Positions 5,642 through 12,671 of a stretch of DNA of 12,671 nt are shown in pieces. The notes beneath the pieces are model-generated. The model saw only the letters and a program-made list of their open reading frames with translations, searched no databases and had not been told where the DNA came from. The DNA lies in contig DGNI01000147.1 of assembly GCA_002388885.1 (NCBI GenBank), forward strand, positions 1-12,671, in the 5' to 3' direction. The translations under genes were made by a program, and so were the position numbers. How positions within the stretch are numbered: the first letter of the stretch is position 1; each line of letters begins with the position of its first letter. Origin of the DNA: Parvularculaceae bacterium UBA4496. Lineage in GTDB: Bacteria > Pseudomonadota > Alphaproteobacteria > Caulobacterales > Parvularculaceae.

Positions 5642-7143
5642 AAAAGGCAGCGGTTATCGGTTCGGGGTTCGGCGGTCTGGCGCTGGCGATCCGCCTGCAG
5701 TCTGCGGGCGTGCAAACCACCGTTTATGAAAAACGCGATCTGCCGGGCGGCCGCGCTTATGTGTTCCGTAAGGACGGCTTTACCTTTGACGCCGGGCCGA
5801 CAGTCATCACCGATCCGTCAGCGCTGGAAGAATTATTTGAACTATCGGGGCGTAAAATTTCCGATTACGTCGACCTTATAAATATCGATCCATTCTACCG
5901 CCTCTACTGGGAAGATGGTTACACGTTCGATTATTGCAGCGACGAAGCGCAACTTTACGAACAAATCGAAAAGAAAAATCCCGCCGACCTAGATGGCTAC
6001 AAGAAGTTTTACAAATTCTCGGAAGAGGTGTTTCACGAAGGCTATGAAAAGCTTGGCGCCGTGCCGTTCCTAAATTTCTGGTCGATGGTGCGTGTTGCGC
6101 CGCAGCTGACGCAACTGCAAAGTTTCCGCAGCGTCTACGGGCGGCTTTCCGATTTCATCAAGGATCCGCAACTGCGTCAGGCATTCAGTTTTCATACGCT
6201 GCTGGTTGGCGGCGACCCGTTCAAGACATCGTCGATCTATGCCCTGATCCACGCGCTCGAGCGCAAATGGGGCGTATGGTTTCCCCGCGGCGGCACCGGC
6301 GCGCTGGTGGCCGGACTTGCAAGACTCTTTACTGATCTCGGCGGCGTAATACGCCTCAATGCGCCGGTCAATGAAGTCACGACCAAGAACGGACTGGTTA
6401 ATGAGATTGTGCTTGAAAACGGCGTGCGCGAACGCTTCGACATGATCGCGTCGAATGCTGATATTGTGCACACTTATGACAAGTTGCTGCGCAACGACGC
6501 CCGCGGCCAATCCAAGGGCCGTTCATTGAAGAAGAAACGGTTTTCAAACTCGCTCTTCGTTGCCTATTTTGGCCTGAAAAATAAGGAAAAACATCGGCAT
6601 TTGGCGCATCATTCCATCCTCTTCGGACCGCGTTACCGTGAACTGATTGCTGAAATTTTTTCAGGCCCGGACTTGCCTGATGACTTCTCGCTTTATTTGC
6701 ATATGCCGACGAAAACCGACCCAAAGCTGGCGCCGGAAGGATGTTCGGCTTTTTACGCGCTGGCGCCGGTGCCTAACCTTGAAAAAGCCAAAATCGACTG
6801 GGCAGCGGAAGGACCGAAATATCGCGATCGGATTTTTGATTATCTTGAGCAGCGCTACATTCCCGATCTTCGGGAAGATCTCGTCACGTCCCATTTCTTC
6901 ACGCCTGCAGATTTTGAAACGGAATTGAACGCTCACGCAGGCTCTGCGTTTTCCATCGAACCGATTCTCACCCAGTCAGCGTTTTTCCGAACACACAACC
7001 GCGATGACAAGATATCCAATCTCTATTTTGTCGGCGCCGGCACGCATCCCGGGGCAGGTGTGCCGGGCGTCGTCGGCTCGGCGAAGGCGACAGCGGGCTT
7101 GATGCTGGAGGATATTGCCGATCAAGCGGAAGCGGCGCAGTGA
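5638..7143 (+). CDS. crtI: Phytoene desaturase CrtI
   Basis: 501 residues, usual for the family. It converts phytoene to lycopene by successive dehydrogenations, using FAD, on the membrane. The N-terminus has the FAD Rossmann motif GSGFGG (8-13), followed by the CrtI-typical DLPGGRAYVF and DGFTFDAGPTVITDP. The C-terminal signature NLYFVGAGTHPGAGVPGVVG (461-480) is diagnostic of bacterial-type phytoene desaturases. The four-step, lycopene-forming activity is inferred from the presence of a cyclase gene, not from residues. SD AAGG lies seven bases upstream, inside crtY. The stop overlaps the GTG start of crtB (GTGA, 7140-7143). Confidence 0.95.
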   Translation: MKKAAVIGSGFGGLALAIRLQSAGVQTTVYEKRDLPGGRAYVFRKDGFTFDAGPTVITDPSALEELFELSGRKISDYVDLINIDPFYRLYWEDGYTFDYCSDEAQLYEQIEKKNPADLDGYKKFYKFSEEVFHEGYEKLGAVPFLNFWSMVRVAPQLTQLQSFRSVYGRLSDFIKDPQLRQAFSFHTLLVGGDPFKTSSIYALIHALERKWGVWFPRGGTGALVAGLARLFTDLGGVIRLNAPVNEVTTKNGLVNEIVLENGVRERFDMIASNADIVHTYDKLLRNDARGQSKGRSLKKKRFSNSLFVAYFGLKNKEKHRHLAHHSILFGPRYRELIAEIFSGPDLPDDFSLYLHMPTKTDPKLAPEGCSAFYALAPVPNLEKAKIDWAAEGPKYRDRIFDYLEQRYIPDLREDLVTSHFFTPADFETELNAHAGSAFSIEPILTQSAFFRTHNRDDKISNLYFVGAGTHPGAGVPGVVGSAKATAGLMLEDIADQAEAAQ

Positions 7144-8129
7144 CAATCGCCGCCGGTAAAATTGAAAAGGCGCTGGCGAGCCATGGCGCCGAAACGATCG
7201 CCAAGGGATCTAAAAGTTTCGCTATCGCCTCTCTCCTTTTTGGCAGGAGAATGCAGGCCGATGTGCACATGCTGTATGCATGGTGCCGCCATTGTGACGA
7301 CGTCATCGACGGACAGGATCTTGGCGGCGACGCGCCCGACCGGACGCTGACTTCAGAAGAAATGCAGCGCCGTCTCGATGAGTTGCGCGATAAGAGCAAA
7401 CTGGCGTTGAGTGGTGAACAAACCGGCGATGAGGCGTTCGACGGATTTTCCATCGTTGCCCGGCGTCATGCCATGCCGGAAAAATATCCAATAGACTTGC
7501 TTTCAGGCTTCGCCAATGATGTTGAAAAACGCCGCTTCGAATCGCTCAATGACTTGATGGAATATTGCTACGGGGTCGCCGGCGTCGTCGGGATTATGAT
7601 GGCGATCGTTATGGGTGTCGATAAGAACAATGAGGAGATTCTTGATCGCGCCTGCGACCTCGGGCTTGCATTCCAACTCACCAATATCTGCCGCGATGTC
7701 GTGGATGATGCGAGAGGGGGCAGGGTCTATCTGCCCGCGGACTGGCTGGCAGCCGAGGGCGTCGCCGCTGAACCGGAAGCGATCATTGACGAACGGAACA
7801 GAGAGGCTGTCTCCATTGTTGTCGCGAAGACGCTTGAAATGGCTGACGAATATTATGCGTCAGCCAGTGAAGGCGCGCGTCATTTGCCGGTCCGCGCCGC
7901 CGCTGCGGTTTTGGCTGCGCGCAATGTCTATCGCGATATTGGACGAAAAGTCGCTGAAAGAGGCGTAAAGGCATGGGATCGGCGTATGGTGATATCAACG
8001 CCGCGCAAGTTGATGCTCGCGATCAGCGGGGCGGGAGCGGGGATCTATCAGGCGGCTGTACGGCGCGCGCACCCGCTAAGGCCGCGGAAAAATCTCTGGC
8101 GGCGAGAGTTTATGGAGCGGGCGTCGTAA
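7140..8129 (+). CDS. crtB: Phytoene synthase CrtB
   Basis: 329 residues, starting at GTG 7140 with GGAAG upstream; this start gives the 4-bp overlap with crtI. It condenses two geranylgeranyl diphosphates to phytoene, the committed step. SQS_PSY family features: GSKSFAIASLLF (23-34), first Asp-rich motif D53-D54-VI-D57, and second motif QLTNICRDVVDD (179-190) followed by RVYLP. Both Mg2+-diphosphate binding clusters are intact. It is the last gene of crtYIB; its final 20 bp overlap the end of crtZ on the other strand. Confidence 0.95.
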   Translation: MTIAAGKIEKALASHGAETIAKGSKSFAIASLLFGRRMQADVHMLYAWCRHCDDVIDGQDLGGDAPDRTLTSEEMQRRLDELRDKSKLALSGEQTGDEAFDGFSIVARRHAMPEKYPIDLLSGFANDVEKRRFESLNDLMEYCYGVAGVVGIMMAIVMGVDKNNEEILDRACDLGLAFQLTNICRDVVDDARGGRVYLPADWLAAEGVAAEPEAIIDERNREAVSIVVAKTLEMADEYYASASEGARHLPVRAAAAVLAARNVYRDIGRKVAERGVKAWDRRMVISTPRKLMLAISGAGAGIYQAAVRRAHPLRPRKNLWRREFMERAS

Positions 8130-8625
8130 CTTTTGCACTGCCGGAAGGGCGCATCACCGCATTACCGTTATCCGCCAGCAGTGATTTTAGCCGTTGCGGC
8201 GACGGCGGAAAAATAAACCCGAAAGAGACGCAGCCTTCCTTGCTCTCAACCGCGTGATGCAGGCGATGCGCCTGTACAACGCGTGCAAAATACCCGCGTT
8301 TGGGCCGCCAGCCGAAATCAATGCGACGGTGCACGAGAATATCGTGAAAGAAAAAATAGATGAGACCGTAACCGAGTATGCCAAGCCCTGCTGCGAAAGC
8401 GAGCGGATAGCCACGGACGCCAATATACATCAGGACCATCGAAGGAATGGCGAAGATAACAGCAAACCAGTCGTTTTTTTCAAACACGCCGTCTCGCGGT
8501 TCGTGATGAGATTTATGCAGGCTCCAGAGCCATCCATGCATCACGTATTTATGAGCTGTCCAGGCGACAGCCTCCATGAGCAGGATGAATCCGGCAACGA
8601 CGAGAAGAAACAATAAAACGGACAT
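8110..8625 (-). CDS. crtZ: Beta-carotene 3-hydroxylase CrtZ
   Basis: 171 residues, usual for bacterial CrtZ. It hydroxylates C3 and C3' of beta-carotene, via beta-cryptoxanthin, to zeaxanthin, as an integral-membrane di-iron enzyme. All four histidine motifs are present: H25-KYVM-H30, H37-KS-H40-H41, H94-DILV-H99 and H120-RL-H123-H124. Hydrophobic segments near 3-21 and 55-93 would anchor it. It follows crtE by 8 bp without an obvious SD of its own, so it probably depends on readthrough or coupling from crtE. Its stop lies inside the end of crtB. The basic and Pro/Ala-rich tail after ~150 is not conserved in the enzymes I know and corresponds partly to the overlap. Confidence 0.95.
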   Translation of the reverse strand: MSVLLFLLVVAGFILLMEAVAWTAHKYVMHGWLWSLHKSHHEPRDGVFEKNDWFAVIFAIPSMVLMYIGVRGYPLAFAAGLGILGYGLIYFFFHDILVHRRIDFGWRPKRGYFARVVQAHRLHHAVESKEGCVSFGFIFPPSPQRLKSLLADNGNAVMRPSGSAKVTTPAP

Positions 8626-8633
8626 CGTATGGC

Positions 8634-9584
8634 TTAGGATTTACGCATCATCTTACTGAATTTTTGTTCGATCAATCTGGCCAAGCCAGTCAAGGGCGAG
8701 CCGGCGCCGCAGTCTACTTTTTCAGCTTCCTTGATTGCGGTGAATATCCATTCTTCAGCGGATTTGTTCGCACTGTCGGCGCCCAGCATGGTGACGACGG
8801 TCGTCCTTTTTTCATCCTGCCCGGCATCTTTGCCAGTTTCGGTCTCATCGCATTGAGCGTCGATGACATCGTCGAAGGTCTGGTAAGCAAGCCCGAGAGC
8901 GGCTCCAAACCTTTCCATTGCGTCGATTTCGACGGTTCTGGCGCCAGCAAGGACAGCGCCTATGCCAGCGGCTGAGGCGAATAAGGCGCCGGTTTTTTCG
9001 AGATGGCTTTTTTCAATTTCGCCAATACCACCTTTAGGCGCGTCGCCGTTCCGTGAAAGGTCGCGTTCCTGTCCCGCTGCAAGACCGTTTACGCCGATGG
9101 CGTTCGAAAGTTTTTCGATGGCGATAATGCGTTGGCGGTATTCTGCCTGCTGCATTTTCGAAATTGTGGCGAATGCCTCATTGACAAGGGCGATAGCGGC
9201 TAGAATGCCAATACCTTCTCCGAAAGCAACATGGGTCGCTTCCCCGTTACGTCTCAACTGAGCATTATCCATGCAAGGAAGGTCATCCACAATCAACGAT
9301 GCGGCATGCACCATTTCGACGGCGCAAGCGGCGTCGATAGCCTCGAGTGCATCGCCTCCGCATTGGCGACATGCAAACAGTGTGATCAGCGGACGCAGTC
9401 GCTTGCCAGGAGAAAGCAGCCCGTGAGCAATCGCCGCGTTAAGGTCGCTGGAAATTCTGTTAGGAAAGAGTTCGCCAAGCCGGCGTTCAATGTGTGCACG
9501 TAGCGCCGCAATTTCTTCCTCAAAGCACGGATCCGAGCCTGAAGGCGCTTTCGCACCATCATGAACCAGTTTGGGTTTGTCCAT
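8634..9584 (-). CDS. crtE: Geranylgeranyl diphosphate synthase CrtE
   Basis: 316 residues. A polyprenyl synthase that extends allylic diphosphates with IPP to C20 GGPP, the CrtB substrate. The conserved GKRLRP is at 60-65, the first Asp-rich motif is D100-D101-LPCM-D106, the K197-T198 pair is present, and the second Asp-rich motif is D238-D239-VI-D242. The LPCMDN form of the first motif and the location beside crt genes favour CrtE over farnesyl diphosphate synthase (IspA), which shares the fold; the product length itself cannot be proven from sequence. Start ATG 9584 has GAGGG six bases upstream. It is first in the crtE-crtZ pair. A 15-bp palindrome sits about 80 bp upstream of the start. 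Confidence 0.92.
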   Translation of the reverse strand: MDKPKLVHDGAKAPSGSDPCFEEEIAALRAHIERRLGELFPNRISSDLNAAIAHGLLSPGKRLRPLITLFACRQCGGDALEAIDAACAVEMVHAASLIVDDLPCMDNAQLRRNGEATHVAFGEGIGILAAIALVNEAFATISKMQQAEYRQRIIAIEKLSNAIGVNGLAAGQERDLSRNGDAPKGGIGEIEKSHLEKTGALFASAAGIGAVLAGARTVEIDAMERFGAALGLAYQTFDDVIDAQCDETETGKDAGQDEKRTTVVTMLGADSANKSAEEWIFTAIKEAEKVDCGAGSPLTGLARLIEQKFSKMMRKS

Positions 9585-9662
9585 TAAGCGCCCTCATGCT
9601 TGTTGGTATCGGCATGGTGCAGGTTATCTGTGGCTTGGGCAATCTGATTCCATAGCAACGCT

Positions 9663-9677
9663 TGAGAATACTTCTCA
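9663..9677. promoter_or_regulatory. 15-bp palindrome upstream of crtE, candidate operator
   Basis: TGAGAA-TAC-TTCTCA is a perfect 6-bp inverted repeat around 3 nt, 79 bp before the crtE start and 134 bp before the YfgM-like gene. Read as 7-1-7 (TGAGAAT-A-CTTCTCA) it resembles a Fur-type half-site pair, but the regulator is unknown. The rest of 9585-9810 shows no gene and no convincing promoter. Confidence 0.35.
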
Positions 9678-9810
9678 TGCTGCAATGCAAATTCGCGGTC
9701 CCGGAGAGCCAAAAACCCTCTGAAATCGTTTCATACCCTTGCGTTGCGCCCCGGCTCAAAGGCCGTTAGAACCTGCCCGGCTTTAGGAAACTCAGGTACA
9801 GGAACGCCCC

Positions 9811-10662
9811 GTGGCGAACGATGAAAGCGTATTAAGAGAGGTCGATCAGGAGCTTGCGGAAGAGCAGCAGTGGGCGCAGTTTCGCCGGCATGGGCCATTC
9901 CTTATCGGCGCGGCGGTGGCTCTGGTGGCGGGCGTCGCAGGATGGCAGGCCTGGAGCCATTTCAAGACCAGCGCCGCAGAGGAAACAGCGCTAGAGTACC
10001 GAGATGCTGTGGAACTTCTTGAAGAGGATCAGGAAGCCGGCCGGGCAGCCTTGGCGTCGATTGCCGACGAGAGCGGTGGCTATGGCGCGCTCGCGGCGAT
10101 GCAGCGGGCTGGCTCCTATGCTTCCGGCGGCGAACGTTTGCGCGCACTGGAAATCTATCGCGGCGTAGCATCAGGAAGCGCCCCGAAGCGTGTTCGGGAG
10201 CTGGCGCAGTTAAGAGCAGGCTATCTGGCGCTTGTTGATGGTCGCGACGCGGTCATCGTTGAGCTTGGCGCCCTGCCAGAGGCGGAAGGCCTTTATGGCT
10301 ATTACGCCAGGGAAATTATGGGGCTCGCGGCGCTCGGCGCTGAAGACTACGAGACGGCGCTGTCAAACTTTCGCCAGCTTTCGATTGATATATCTGCGCC
10401 GCAAGGCGTCAGGGATCGCGCCGAAGAGTTTGCAGCGCTGGCGGCGGCGGCGAGAGCAGGCGTTAACATTTCGGGTGAGGCGCGGGTTGAGGATTTGCTG
10501 AAAGCCGTCGGCGAGGAGACCATAACGCCCGCGGACGGGATGGAAGGCGAGGCAGGCTTGTCTGTTGAAGCGGCTGATCCATCGCAAGATGCTATAGAAG
10601 ACGAGGCGGGGTTCGAAACCGGCGACATGGATGACCATGAAGGTCACGATCACGAAGAGTAA
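9811..10662 (+). CDS. YfgM-like inner-membrane TPR protein
   Basis: 283 residues from GTG 9811, with AGGAA six bases upstream. Residues 1-29 are a charged cytoplasmic segment (ELAEEQQWAQFRRHG), 30-48 a single membrane span (FLIGAAVALVAGVAGWQAW), then an Ala-rich helical periplasmic region with TPR-like pairs, as in the TPR_21/YfgM family. In E. coli YfgM works with PpiD at the SecYEG translocon as a chaperone for exported proteins. The placement before bamB and der, the same order as in E. coli, is strong support. The C-terminal ~45 residues are acidic and end in DMDDHEGHDHEE, a His/Asp tail that could bind metal and is not a family hallmark. BamB starts 3 bp after the stop. Confidence 0.82.
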   Translation: MANDESVLREVDQELAEEQQWAQFRRHGPFLIGAAVALVAGVAGWQAWSHFKTSAAEETALEYRDAVELLEEDQEAGRAALASIADESGGYGALAAMQRAGSYASGGERLRALEIYRGVASGSAPKRVRELAQLRAGYLALVDGRDAVIVELGALPEAEGLYGYYAREIMGLAALGAEDYETALSNFRQLSIDISAPQGVRDRAEEFAALAAAARAGVNISGEARVEDLLKAVGEETITPADGMEGEAGLSVEAADPSQDAIEDEAGFETGDMDDHEGHDHEE

Positions 10663-10665
10663 TTT

Positions 10666-12075
10666 ATGATATCTGCCAAGTTTTCGCTCCGCCAGGCTCT
10701 GGTTCTGGCATTCGTTTCTTTTTCACTGTCAGCGTGCGGTTCAAATCCCATAACAGGGTTATTTGGCGGCGGTGACGACGATAATACGGAAGGCGAAGCG
10801 CCGGAGGAAGAAGACAGGATCTCGATTCTCGCCCTTGAAGAGCAACTCTCTGCTGACCCGCGCTATGCCGGCGTCACGGTGGAAATACCGCCGTCATACG
10901 TCAATTCTTCATGGACCCAGCCCGGCGGCGAGGCCGACCACACGCTGCACCATCTCAGCGCGCCGCTGACTTTTGAAAAGCTATGGACGGCTGATGTCGG
11001 TAAAGCGGATCAAAAAAGGGCGCGCCTGACATCGCCGCCGATCGTCATTGAAGACCGTTTATTTGTGATGGATGCCGAGACGAAAGTCTCGTCCTATGAC
11101 GCGGAGACCGGCGAACTTATTTGGCGGACGGAACTCACGCCGGAAATAAAAGAGCGCTTTCGCGTTCGCGATCTTTTACGTGGGCCTAATCCTGCACAGA
11201 TCGGTTTCGGCGGTGGCGTGGCGTTCGATCAGGGTCGAATTTTTGTAACGTCCGGCTTCGGTTTCGTGGCCGCGCTCGACGCCCAGTCAGGCGAGGAGCT
11301 TTGGCGCGTCGAAACAGAAGCGCCGGTGCGCACGCCGCCGACGGCCTATCGCGACAGGGTGTACCTTTCGACAAATACGAATGAGTTTCTCGCGCTTGAG
11401 CAGGCGACGGGAGAGAAAGCATGGTCATTCCAGTCATTTGAAGAAAGCGCCCGTTTTCTTTCCTCATCTAGTCCCGCCGCGGCTGGCGACCTTGTCGTCG
11501 CACCATTCTCGTCCGGCGAACTTGTGGCTTTCATTGCGGATAATGGCCGGTCTGTATGGGACATGACGCTTGCCCGGCAAACACGCCTGACGGCGCTTTC
11601 TTCGCTGAATGATATCGCCGGTAGTCCGGTGATCGACCGCGGTCTGGTTTACGTTGTCAGCCATGGCGGACGTTTCTCGGCCATCGATATCCGTTCGGGA
11701 CAACCGGTTTGGGAGTCGTCGATTGCGAGCCTTCAAATGCCATGGGTCGCCGGCGATTTTATTTTTCTGGTTTCGATTGAAGGGGAACTCGTTTGTGTTT
11801 CCCGAAATGACGGCGGCATTATCTGGGTGTCCCAGCTTCGACACTACAAAAACGAAAAGAAGAAAAAAGGACGTATTTCGTGGGCCGGTCCCGTACTAGC
11901 TGGCGACCATCTCATTCTCGTTTCAACCGAAGGCGATATTGTTAAGGTGTCTCCGCAAACCGGCGAAGTTGTTGGGGCGGAAGAAATCGATGACGGGTCC
12001 ACTGTTGCGCCGGTCGTTGCGGGTGAGAAAATCTTTGTCCTGACGGAAGAGGGCAAGCTGATCGCCATGCGCTGA
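10666..12075 (+). CDS. bamB: Outer membrane assembly lipoprotein BamB
   Basis: 469 residues. BamB is a beta-propeller lipoprotein on the periplasmic face of the outer membrane that assists BamA in beta-barrel insertion. The signal peptide ends in a lipobox LSAC with Cys24 as the lipidation site, followed by Gly-Ser and a flexible Gly/Asp/Glu linker (~32-52). Repeated PQQ-like blade motifs of the form G-x-x-x-W are clear: GELIW, GEELW, GEKAW, GRSVW, GQPVW, GGIIW, each preceded by a D/A-x-x-(T/S/N)-G turn. It is longer than E. coli BamB (about 390), largely through the linker and inserts. Position between the YfgM-like gene and der supports the name over other PQQ-propeller proteins. The stop is 24 bp before der. 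Confidence 0.9.
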   Translation: MISAKFSLRQALVLAFVSFSLSACGSNPITGLFGGGDDDNTEGEAPEEEDRISILALEEQLSADPRYAGVTVEIPPSYVNSSWTQPGGEADHTLHHLSAPLTFEKLWTADVGKADQKRARLTSPPIVIEDRLFVMDAETKVSSYDAETGELIWRTELTPEIKERFRVRDLLRGPNPAQIGFGGGVAFDQGRIFVTSGFGFVAALDAQSGEELWRVETEAPVRTPPTAYRDRVYLSTNTNEFLALEQATGEKAWSFQSFEESARFLSSSSPAAAGDLVVAPFSSGELVAFIADNGRSVWDMTLARQTRLTALSSLNDIAGSPVIDRGLVYVVSHGGRFSAIDIRSGQPVWESSIASLQMPWVAGDFIFLVSIEGELVCVSRNDGGIIWVSQLRHYKNEKKKKGRISWAGPVLAGDHLILVSTEGDIVKVSPQTGEVVGAEEIDDGSTVAPVVAGEKIFVLTEEGKLIAMR

Positions 12076-12099
12076 TGCGGACCGGCTTGAAGAATATGC

Positions 12100-12671
12100 A
12101 TGGCAGTGAAAATCGCACTTGTCGGCCGGCCGAATGTAGGCAAGTCGACCCTGTTCAACCGGCTTGTCGGCAAGCGTCTGGCGCTTGTTGACGATACGCC
12201 GGGCGTAACTCGCGACCGCCGCGAAGGCGATGCGCAACTTGGCGACCTTTCGTTTACTGCCATTGATACGCCGGGGCTTGAAGAAGCGCCCGAAGCCGCT
12301 CTTGAAGGGCGGATGCGCCAACAGACCGATCGTGCCGTGGAAGAAGCAGCAGTTTGCCTGTTCATTATCGATGCGCGCGAAGGCGTAACGCCGCTCGACA
12401 AAACCTTTGCTTCGATCCTGCGTTCAAGCGGCAAACCGGTGATCCTGCTCGCCAATAAGGCGGAAGGCGCCGCGGCGGAGGCTGGGATTTACGACGCTTA
12501 TGCGCTGGGGATCGGCGAACCCATCGCCATATCGGCCGAGCATGGTGAGGGCATGGGCGATCTTTACGCCGCAATTGAGCCGTTCCTCGCAACCGAAGAT
12601 GAAGATGAAGCGGATGAAGAAGCGGACTGGGACGATCCGTTAAAGCCGCTGCGCGTTGCGATTGTCGGCCG
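12100..12671 (+). CDS. der: Ribosome-assembly GTPase Der (EngA), 3' partial
   Basis: About 190 residues are visible before the right edge; Der is usually about 440-490. It is a tandem-domain GTPase needed for 50S subunit maturation. The first G domain is complete: G1 GRPNVGKST (9-17), G2 in TPGVTRD (33-39), G3 DTPG (56-59), G4 NKAE (119-122, the family's usual variant of NKxD) and G5-like ISAEHGEG. An acidic linker ([13 protein letters not shown]) leads into the second G domain, whose first strand LRVAIVG is cut by the window end. Start ATG 12100 has GAAGAA upstream; the overlapping ATG at 12096 is out of frame. Confidence 0.95.
   Translation, partial: MAVKIALVGRPNVGKSTLFNRLVGKRLALVDDTPGVTRDRREGDAQLGDLSFTAIDTPGLEEAPEAALEGRMRQQTDRAVEEAAVCLFIIDAREGVTPLDKTFASILRSSGKPVILLANKAEGAAAEAGIYDAYALGIGEPIAISAEHGEGMGDLYAAIEPFLATEDEDEADEEADWDDPLKPLRVAIVG

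Noticed and set aside
7973..8257. 94-codon + strand frame across the crtB/crtZ junction
   Set aside because: It is out of frame with both motif-complete crt genes and has no recognisable domain.
9559..9759. 66-codon minus-strand frame overlapping the crtE start
   Set aside because: No family features or SD, and it overlaps the well-supported crtE start; likely chance.
9749..9786. Hairpin AAAGGCCG...CCGGCTTT before the YfgM-like gene
   Set aside because: The stem is short and needs a bulged base, with a large loop and no U-run; not convincing as terminator or riboswitch.

Overview
The window looks like chromosome of a carotenoid-making, Gram-negative alphaproteobacterium. This is inferred from moderately high GC, GTG starts, an outer-membrane assembly gene (bamB), and a split crt cluster of alphaproteobacterial style. 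Parvularculales or Hyphomonadaceae-like lineages would fit, but nothing here proves the family. There are twelve protein genes, two of them cut by the window edges. I see no rRNA, tRNA, insertion sequence or CRISPR array.

Region 1 (1-3597, + strand) is the unusual part. It holds four genes: a 5'-truncated secreted-type protein made of Asp-Asn-Ser repeats; a strong hairpin; a small protein with a double-glycine (GG) leader-like motif; a signal-peptide-bearing C39-family cysteine peptidase with no ABC transporter domain; and a Sec-signal protein that also carries a GG motif, then Gly/Glu/Phe repeats and a long Ser/Pro/Asn linker. The three non-enzyme proteins end in similar Asn/Thr/Val-rich, beta-prone segments. 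The set resembles, in logic rather than in provable homology, the Fap functional-amyloid loci of Pseudomonas, where the C39-like FapD accompanies repetitive fibre subunits. My reading is a secreted fibre or matrix system whose subunits are trimmed at GG sites in the periplasm.

Region 2 (3599-9584) is a carotenoid cluster. A sterol desaturase/fatty acid hydroxylase family gene (- strand) diverges from crtY-crtI-crtB (+ strand), which are joined by ATGA and GTGA overlaps. crtE-crtZ (- strand) converge on crtB, and the 3' ends of crtB and crtZ overlap by 20 bp. Together CrtE (GGPP), CrtB (phytoene), CrtI (lycopene), CrtY (beta-carotene) and CrtZ (zeaxanthin) form a complete route. No ketolase (crtW) is present. 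The desaturase-like gene could add a further hydroxyl.

Region 3 (9585-12671, + strand) is a housekeeping block: a YfgM-like membrane TPR protein, the BamB lipoprotein, and the start of the GTPase gene der. This is the yfgM-bamB-der order known from E. coli. A 226-bp intergenic region separates it from crtE and contains a short palindrome that may be an operator.
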